From Pirellulales bacterium (lineage in GTDB: Bacteria > Planctomycetota > Planctomycetia > Pirellulales > JACPPG01): 64,000 nt of DNA. The stretch is taken from contig DASYDW010000120.1 in assembly GCA_036499395.1 (NCBI GenBank), forward strand, positions 1 to 64,000. Direction: 5' to 3'. Both the position numbers and the translations under genes were made by a program. This document shows, one piece after another, positions 52,410 through 62,200 of this stretch; position 1 is the first letter of the stretch, and the number at the start of each line of letters is the position of its first letter. The notes beneath the pieces are model-generated. The model saw only the letters and a list, made by a program, of their open reading frames with translations. It was not told the origin of the DNA and did no database searches.

Positions 52410-53214
52410 AGTTGTCCGTATTTGCCAGCGCCGGTGACTTGCTCGTCGCAGCGGAACTGGGTGGGACATTTACCCCATGCCCGCTTTGTTCGATCGCCGC
52501 CCGTTTCGCATCGAACATATTTCTAACAATCCGACGTCGCTCCTGGTCACGATTGACCTCCCCGCCGGCTGGTAGGCGATGAAAAAGTAATTGTCGGTCG
52601 GCTTATGCCGTCGGGTTCACGCCGGCGCCTGTCGCGAACTGGCATCGGGAATGATGCCGAATCGCAACATCCTTGCGGGGTGGCGAGTTCCGTCCCCTCG
52701 GCTGCCCGATTTTTTCTGGCGTCGAGTCGGGCGAAACGCCTTGCAACCCGGGCAGATTCGACTGAACGGCGGTTTTTTTCGGGCGTTAGTGACTGAACAA
52801 TAGACGCCCGTGCAACGTCTGGTTAGCATGAATTACTCTTCTCGACACGGAACAGTAATCGCGGTCGTGGCGCCTGGGAACAGGGCGTCCTCGGTCGCGC
52901 CACAAGCCGGCGCAACATTTGCTTTTGCAACTTGGCGATGAAGATTCGGCAGTCGCAGGTCGAGAGGATCGGGGTCTACCGGCTACGGCCGGAACGCCTT
53001 ACCTGGGCAGCTATGCCAGGGCCGAGAGGGTTTTCGGCACTGGCACCGGACAATTGCGTCCGGCCGACCGCTTCCGCAAATGACGCGCGGCTTTATCAAG
53101 CGGATTCGTTGGCAGTAGCTCCTTGATTTTTTTTCAGAGGCTTGTAGGGCGGAACGTAGGCACCAATTCGCCGCGTCTGTGCTCCTTCGAGTCGCAACAG
53201 AGAGAGGCTAGTTC
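52410..53214. other. Long intergenic region before the giant repeat protein
   Basis: Several short frames cross this 805-base stretch, but none has a signal peptide, a conserved segment or a supported start. A TTTTTTTT run at about 53127-53134 is preceded by a weak inverted repeat (ATCAAG and CTTGAT, 21-base loop). A TGGCAC...TTGC pair at 53041-53057 looks like a sigma-54 site, but its spacing is wrong. The promoter of the giant gene should lie here; I cannot place it. Confidence 0.5.
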
Positions 53215-56200
53215 ATGGGTTTCTTCGGCTTTGGCGGTAAACGGGCCAAGAGAAACAAGAAGCGGAGCGCTCCGCGCCGGTTGTCGCTGTCGGTGCGCGG
53301 CCTGCACTTCGAGCCTCTCGAGCAACGCCAACTGCTGACCGTCACGGTCAATCCCATCACGGGGCCTGACCCCAACTCGGCGTACAACACGCCGTCGGGC
53401 AAGGACCTGTACGTCCCGCTGGTGGGTAGCGATACCGGAAATACGATTACCTACTCGGCCACCAGCAGCAATCCCAACGTGCAGGTGAGCGTGCTGACGG
53501 GCAATCCCGAGCTGATTATGAACGTCACCGGGACTGACTCGACCGGCGCAAGCTTTAGCGGCCAGTTGGTCTTCCAGTTGTTCGAGAATCTCGCGCCGCA
53601 GACGGTCGCCGCGATCATCGCCAATGTGAACAACGGCGTTTATACGAACTCGTCCTTCTACCGCATGGAGACCTCGAGCTCGTTCCAATTGATTCAGGGC
53701 GGCATTAGCGAAGAATCGAACCCGCCCAGCGTGGCGACGGTGCCCAACGAGTACAACGCCAACATCGCATTTAATTCGCCGGGCCTGCTGGCGATGGCGG
53801 CCACCAGCGCCCACGTTGCTTCGAGCGAATTCTTCCTTACGGGCCCGACCCAGCCTTTGTCGGCCGAGCCGCAGGCGCTGAATTTCGGTTACACGATCTT
53901 CGGGCAGTTGCTCAAAGGGCAGGATATCTACAATAAGATTCTCAACGTTCAGACGCATTCGAGTAGTGGCGTGAACATCGCCAATACTCCGGTCACGATC
54001 ACTTCGGCCTCGATCGTACAGAACGACACACAAAACGGCGTGCTGCAAATCTCGGAAGCGCCTGGGTTCACTGGCAATGCCACGATCACGGTCACGGGAG
54101 CGGGGTCGGACAGTACTTCGGCGCAGCAGACATTTAATGTCAACGTGATCGCGCCGGCGCCGCCGACCCAGGAACCACAGGTCCTGCTGGGAGCCGTCAG
54201 CAATCTGACCACGCAAGCCGGCAAGGCGATTACGTTCCAGATCACGGCCAGTGACACTAACGGTGGCACCGCAACCTTCAACATCGGCGACCAGAACCCG
54301 TTCGGGCAGGCTCCCTATGCCACGCCGGCGAATGTCACCGTGACGATCGCGCCCGGCACGGGCAACACGGCGACGGTGACGTTAACGCCCAAGGCGGGCT
54401 TCACCGGAACGTTGAATCTGGTGGCGCACGCCGACGATTCGAGTAGTGGTCTGCGCGACGCGCAAGATTTTACGTTGACCGTCGCCGGACCGATCACGGT
54501 ACAGACTGACGGCACCACACAACAGGTCACGGCTGGCAGCTCGTTGGGTGTGACGGGGTTGTCGATCACTGACCCTGGTTTGTCGACGACGAGCAATGTC
54601 ACGGCGACGTTCGCGGTGGCTCACGGCACGATCAACTTCTCGACAAGCACGACCGCCGGAATTACCAGTTCGCAGGTAACTGGTAATGGCACCGGCAGCG
54701 TGACGATCACTGCTCCCTTGGCCGCGATCAACGCCACCTTGGCAGCCACGAGCGGCATTACTTACACGCCGTCTGCCAGCTTTGGTGGATCGGACAGCTT
54801 ATCGATCACCGCCAGTGATTCGGCTGGCAACACGAATACCAACTCTGTTTCCCTGGCGGTCTTGTCCAGTATTCTGATCAATGTGCCGTCGTCGTCGCTT
54901 GCGACCGCGATGGGTGCCGGACTAGCGATTGCGGGACTATCGATCTCGGACCCCGCCCTACCCGCTGCTAACAATGTGGCGTTCACGTTCAAGCCTCAAA
55001 GCGGCACGATTACGCTGGCGACAAATATTCCGAACGGCATCACGAGCGCCGAAGTCACGGGTAATGGCACTGGCACTGTCAGTGTCAACGCGACGCAGGC
55101 CCAGATCAATGCCACGCTGGCCGACGCCAACGGCGTCACCTACGCGCCGACTTCGTCATTCAGTGGCACGGACACCGTGCAACTGCATGCCTCGGATGGG
55201 AGCAATTCGACCGACAACGACTTCACCGTTACCGTCGGACTGTCGATCACGGCTCCGACGACGATCAAGGCACCGTCGGGGACCAATTTCGCGATCACCG
55301 GCGTTTCGATCACCGATGCGGCACTCCCCTCGACCGATACGATTACGCTGACGATTGCCGCCACGCACGGCACGATTAAGGTCGGCTCGACGATAACCGG
55401 CGGCGTATCTAGCTCGGGCATCACGGGCAATAACACGGCGACTGTCACGATCGCCGGAACCTTGGCGCAGGTCAACGCCACGCTCGCGGGCACCGGTGGC
55501 CTGCTCTATCGCTCGGCGAACGACTACGACGGTCCGGATACCATCACGATCACGGCCAACGATCAGTTGACCAGCAGCGGCACCAGCACGGTTGGTGTTA
55601 GCGTGATCGGTCCGTTGTCCATTAACGGTCCCACGAATGGCCTGGTGCAGGCCAACACCGTGCAGCATATCACGGGCGTTTCTCTCGACGACACCGGATT
55701 GCCGGCAACCGATAACGTCACGCTGACGTTCGCCGTGCAGAACGGAATCATCAATCTCAGCACGGCGGTCACGGCCGGCCTGACCGCGGCCCAGATCACG
55801 ACGAATGGTACCGGTAGCGTTACCATCATCGCGCCGCTGGCCGCGATCAACGCCACGCTGGCGGATGCCAACGGCCTGACCTACACGCCTCACACCGGCT
55901 TCAGCGGTGACGACACGGTTGCAATCACGGCCAGCGACACCGCTGCGAACAGCCCATCAACATCGATTTCGTACGTCGTGATCGGGCCGATCACTCTGAC
56001 TACGCCGCAGACTCAAACCGCGATAAGCGGTGGCTCGGCGTCCATATCCGGAATTTCGTTAAGCGATCCTGGCCTCTCAAGCCAGTCCGCCGTGACGATG
56101 ACGTTTAGTGTTGCCCATGGTTCGTTGACTTTTTCGACCGCAGTTTCGTTGGGCTTGGTAGACGGCCAAATTTCGGGCAATGGCACCAGCAGCGTGACCA

Positions 56201-59200
56201 TCACCGCACCCGTGAATGCCATCAACAACACCTTAGCCAATGCGAGCGGGCTGACCTACGTTTCGACTGCGAGCTTCAACGGCTCGGATGCCATCGCCAT
56301 GACGGTCAGCGATCCGGCGGACAATACGGCCACGGGAAGTGCTTCGATCGCCGTAGGACTGGCGGTCAACGCGCCGGCTTCGCAACTAGGAACGGCGAGC
56401 ACTGCGCTGGCGCTGACGGGCGTTTCGATCACGGATCCGGCGCTGTCGGCCAGTGGGACTGTCACCGTAAATCTGACGGCGACCAACGGCAATATTTTGC
56501 TTTCGACTGCTGTTTCAGGAGGTCTGACGACCAGCCAAGTGACTGGCAACGGTACCGGCACCGTGACGGTCACGGGGACCTTGGCCGCGATCAATGCCAC
56601 GCTCGCGGCGGCCAACGGCCTGACGTACACGTCGACGGCCGGTGGTGCGGACACGGTCACGTTCGCGGCGTCCGATACGCTCGAGAGTCAGGCCTCGGCC
56701 AGCACAGCGGTCACGATTGTCGGCCCACTCTCGATTACCGCCCCCACGTCGCAGACGCTGACGACCGGATCGAGTGTGGCGATCACCGGCGCCACACTTG
56801 CCGACCCGTCGTTGCCGACCACCAGCAACGTCACCGTGACGCTCACAACGACGCTGGGGACCGTGGCACTATCCACGTCGATCAGCGGCGGCCTCACCGC
56901 CTCGCAGATTACTGGCAACGGCACCGGTAGTGTTACGATCACGGCTCCGCTGGCCGCGATCAACGCCACGCTGGCGGCGGCCAATGGGCTGACCTACGCG
57001 GGCACGACTGCTGGAGCCGACACACTCAAGATTCAAGCTCACGACGACGCGGGCAACACGGCAACTCCGACCAACACGCCGCTCTCGGTCTTTGGGCCGG
57101 TGACGATCAACGTCCCCTCGACGCCGCCGACGCTCAAGACCAATGGCTCGGTCGCTATCACCTCGATTTCGGTAACCGATCCGGGCCTGTCGTCGACGGA
57201 CAACGTTACGCTCGTTTTGAATGCTGGCCATGGCACGCTGACGCTCTCGACCAGCATCACCAGTGGACTCACGGCGGGCCAAATCACGGGCAATGGCACC
57301 AGCAACGTCACGATCACGGCACCCTTGGCTGCCATTAACGCTACGCTGGCGGCGGCGGCCGGACTGACCTACGCGCCGACCACCGGGTTCAACGGCACCG
57401 ATACGATTGGTCTGTCGGCCAACGACACGCATAACAACAGCAACACGGCCAGCTTCTCGGCGACGGCGATTGGACCGGTAACAGTGACCGTTCCCTCCGG
57501 CACGTCGACGATCGGAAGCTCTGCCAACTCCTCGATCACCGGGATTTCGCTCACCGATAGTTCACTGCCCTCGACGAGCAATGTGACGGTGAACCTTTCG
57601 GCCGCTCATGGCACCCTCACGCTATTGACCAATGTCACCGGCGGCCTGACCGCGGCGCAGATTTCGGGCAATGGCACCAGCAACCTGACGATTACCGCTC
57701 CGTTGGCGGCGATCAATGCGACGCTAGCCGCGGCGAACGGCCTGGTTTACAAGGCCATCAGCGGATTCGCCGGCTCGGACTCTGTAAGCCTTACGGCTAC
57801 CGATCCGGTCAGCAACACGAACACGGCGAGTGTGTCGTTGGCCGTCGTGGGGCCGCTGTCGGTTACGATCCCGGCAACGCCGACCGTCAAGCTGAACACG
57901 CCGCTGGCGATCACGGGACTATCGGTTGCCGATCCGTCGCTACCGACAACCAGCAACGTTACGCTAACGCTGGCCGTGACACACGGCGTCATCACGCTGT
58001 CGACCACGGTCACGAATGGTTTGACCAGCAGTCAGATTACGGGCAATGGCACGGCCAGTGTCACGATCACCGGACCCTTGGCCGCGATCGTCGCTACGCT
58101 CGCTGCTGCGACCGGGCTGACCTACACCCCAACGACTGGCTTCAGCGGTTCGGACGCGCTGAGCATTTCGGGTAGCGATCCGTTCTCGAACACCGCCACG
58201 CAGAGTCTCACGTTGACTGTGTTGGGGGCAAGCAATTCAAGTATTTCGGGCATGGTCTACCTGGATGGCAATCTCAACGGTCAGCTCGATGCGAGCGAGT
58301 CCGGGCTGGGCGGCGTCATTCTGATCCTGCAGGGGACGGACTCGCAGAACAACGCGATTGGACCTCTGGCTATAAAGACCGCCAGCAACGGATCGTTCCA
58401 ATTCAATTCGTTGCCGGCTGGCACTTACACCCTGACGAAGATCGCGCCTGCTGACCTGGTCGATGGCGCCGCCACGGTGGGCAGCCTGTCGGGAACGCTG
58501 CAGGGCAAAGACGTGATCTCCTCGATCACGATCGCCGCCGGCGCGGCGGGTACGGGCTACAACTTTGCCGAGGACGCGCTCGATCCTCACTTCGTCACGC
58601 TCGACATGTTCTTGAATACCTCGCCCACGCCGGTGCAGACGCTGGTGAATTACATTGCCAAGTCCTATGCCGATGCCGGCGTCTCGACCACGGCGCCTGT
58701 TGGCATCTCGGGCCAGGTGCCGGCACCGGTTGTCAATGTGGTAACCGCGGCCTTCAATCTGAATCAAGCCGGATCGAAGGTCGTCACGGGGCTGTCGGTG
58801 AGCGATTCTGCACTCTCGTCGTCCAGCAGCAATGTAACCGTCACCTTGTCGGTCGCCAGTGGTACGCTCGCCGTTTCGACGACGGTCTCCGGTGGCGTGA
58901 CCACCTCGCAGGTGACGGGATCGGGCACCACGACGGTTACCATCACGGCTCCGCTATCGGCGATTAATGCCATGCTGGCCGACCCGAACGGTCTGACCTA
59001 CACACCCACGTCGACCTTCAACGGAAACGATACGCTTGGCGTCACGGTCAATGACTTGGGTAACACGACCACGGGCACGCAGCAAACCGGTAACGCCAGC
59101 GTGGCGCTGCATGTCATCGCCGCGCCGGTCATTACTAGTGCCAGCAGTTCGGCCATCGTGCCGACCGGGTCTACATCGAATGTCACTGGGCTGTCGATAG

Positions 59201-62200
59201 CAGATAGCGCGTTGACCAATGCCAGCGGCAACGTCCAGCTGAACCTGGCCGCCGCGCATGGAACCATTAACTTGTCGACCAGCGTCAGTGGCGGGATCAC
59301 CGCCGCTCAGATCACGAACAATGGCACGGCGAACGTCACGATCAACGCGCCGCTCGCCGCGATTAATGCCACGTTGGCGGCGACCGCGGGTGTGACCTTC
59401 ACGCCGACCAGCGGATTCACCGGCACTGACACGTTGGGCATCACCCTCAGTGACCTGGCCAATACGGCGTCCGGCGTCGCGCAGACCACGACCAAAACTG
59501 TGCCGGTGTCGATCGTCGGTCCGCTCGCGATTACCGCACCTTCGGGCACGCAGTCGGCAGCGAGTGGTAGCGCCGTTATCACCGGTGTCTCGATCGCCGA
59601 TCCAGCGCTTCCCTCGACCAGCAATGTCACGTTGACCTTGACGGCCTCGAATGGCACCGTCGCTCTTTCGACGGCCATCAGTGGCGGTATTACGTCCACG
59701 CAAGTAACCGGTAATGGCACCGCCAGCGTGACGATCACGGCCCCCTTGGCCGCGATCAATGCCACGCTAGCCGGTGCGAGTGGTTTGACTTACACGGCCA
59801 ACAGCGGCTTTACCGGAACCGACACGCTGGGTCTGTCGAGCACCGACGTGGCGGGCAATCACGGCACGGCGACGGTCACGGTTTCGGCAACTGCCAAGCT
59901 GTCGATTGCCGCTCCGAGCACCTCGCAGTCGGTGGGGATCAACACGCCCAAGGTGATAACTGGTGTCACGATCGCGGACCCGGCGCTCACTTCGACCGGC
60001 ACTGTCACGCTGACCTTGACCGCTACCCACGGAACGGTCGCCCTGTCGACCTCGGTCACGGGCGGCGTCACGACGTCTCAGGTCACGAACAACAGCTCGG
60101 GCAGCGTAACCGTCACGGCTTCCTTGGCTGCGATCAACGCCACGCTAGCCGACGCGGCCGGCCTGACCTATACGCCCACCAGTGGTTTTGTGGGCGGGGA
60201 CACGTTGGCCCTCTCGGCCAGCGATACTTTGAGCACGAGCGCCACGGCGAGCGTCTCGATCACCGTCGCTGGTCCGCTGTCGAGCACGCTGGGGACCAAT
60301 GCCCAGTCGGTCGCCGTCAACAGCCCTCTGGTGCTCTCAGGCATTGCCTACGCCGATCCGTCGCTGCCCACAACCAGCAATGTGACGGTTGTGGTTTCAG
60401 CCGCGCATGGCACCGTCACATTGTCAACGACGGTCACGAATGGTCTGACCACCTCGCAGATTACCGGCAACGGCACCGGCAGCGTTACGATCACGGCTCC
60501 TTTGGCCGCGATCAGTGCCACGCTGACTGCCGCGAACGGGGCGACGTATACACCCACCAGCGGATTTGCCGGCACAGATACGGTGGCATTTGCCGCCAAC
60601 GATACGTTTGGAAACACGAATACGGCCAGCATCACGGTCACGGTCGCGGGTCCGCTCGCGATTACTGCCCCCAGCGATACGCAATCCGTCGCGGTCAACG
60701 GCAGCAAGGTTGTGAGTGGCGTCCTGCTGGCGGATCCTTCTTTCCCGGCAACGGGAAATGTCACGGTGAATTTGACCGCGACCCACGGCACGGTGACGCT
60801 GTCCACCGCTGTGACCGGTGGTATCACGACCGCGCAAGTTACCGGTAACGGTACGGGCGCTGTGACGATTATCGCCCCCTTGGCCGCGATCAATGCCACG
60901 CTGGCTGATGCGGCTGGTCTGACCTACGCCCCGACGAGCGGCTACAGCGGCGCCGATTCGATCGGCCTAACGGCTACGGATTCGCTGTCGAACACTAACA
61001 CCGCGACGATCACGATCAACGTTACCGGGGCGCTGTCGATCGCAGCCCCTTCCGACACGCAGTTGGTGGCCATCAATAGCACTAAGGCTGTGAGTGGCAT
61101 CGTGGTCTCCGATCCGTCGTTGTCCAGCAGTGGAACGGTCACGCTGGTACTCACTGCGACGAACGGCACCATCTTGTTGTCGACCACTGTCAGCGGCGGC
61201 ATCACCGCATCGCAAGTCACGGGTACGACCAATGGCACGGGCAGTGTGATAATCACGGCTCCCTTGGCAGCGATCAACACGACGCTCGCCGCTATCAGTG
61301 GGCTGACTTATAAGCCGAACACGGGTTACGTCGGTGACGATACCCTGGCCCTGTCCGCTACCGACTCGCTGAGCAACAGCAGCGGCACTACTAACGTCGC
61401 GATCCAGGTGGCTGGGCCGCTGTCGATGACGGTGCCGACAGACGAACTCGTGGTACCGCAGGGGGGCAGCCTGGTGGTGAGCGGTATCTCGCTGAGCGAT
61501 CCATCGCTACCAGCGACCAGCAATGTCACGCTAACACTGAACGTCAACAATGGCACGGTGGCCCTGTCGACCGCAGTGACCGGCGGCCTCACGGCGGATC
61601 AAATCAGCAATAATGGGTCCGGCTTTGTGACGGTCACGGCCCCGTTGGCTGCCATTAGTGCGACGCTCGGGGACCCCGCTGGTTTGACTTACACGGCAAA
61701 TGCGGACTTCACCGGGCCCGATACGCTGGTGCTGACCGGCACGGATCTGTTCGGGAATACGATCAGCAAAAATGTCGCACTCAATGTTGTAGCGCCGCTG
61801 TCGATCACGGCCCCGACCGACACGCAATTGCTGGCCATCAACGGCAGCAAGGTCATCAGTGGCGTGTCGCTGACTGATCCGACATTGCCTGCGGCAAGCG
61901 ATGTCACGCTGACACTGACTGCGACCAATGGCATCGTGAACTTGTCGACGGCGGTAACCAGCGGTCTAACGGCAGGGCAAATAACCGGCAATGGCACAGG
62001 CAGCGTGTCGATCACGGCTCCTCTAGCTGCTATCAATGCGACGTTGGCCGACGCAAATGGTCTGACGTACGCCGCCAATCATGGTTTCGCGGGAGCCGAC
62101 ACTCTGGTCTTCACGGCCACGGACTCGTTGTCGCATAACGTGACCACCAATGTGACGTTGGCAATAGCCGGTCCGGTGGCGATCAACGCTCCGAGCAACA

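Noticed and set aside
53041-53057. TGGCACCGGACAATTGC, resembling a sigma-54 promoter upstream of the giant gene
   Set aside because: The GG to GC spacing is 12 bases instead of the required 10, so it is not a usable -24/-12 site.
53127-53134. T-run with a weak inverted repeat as a terminator
   Set aside because: The arms are only 6 bp, AT-rich and separated by a 21-base loop, so a stable stem is unlikely.
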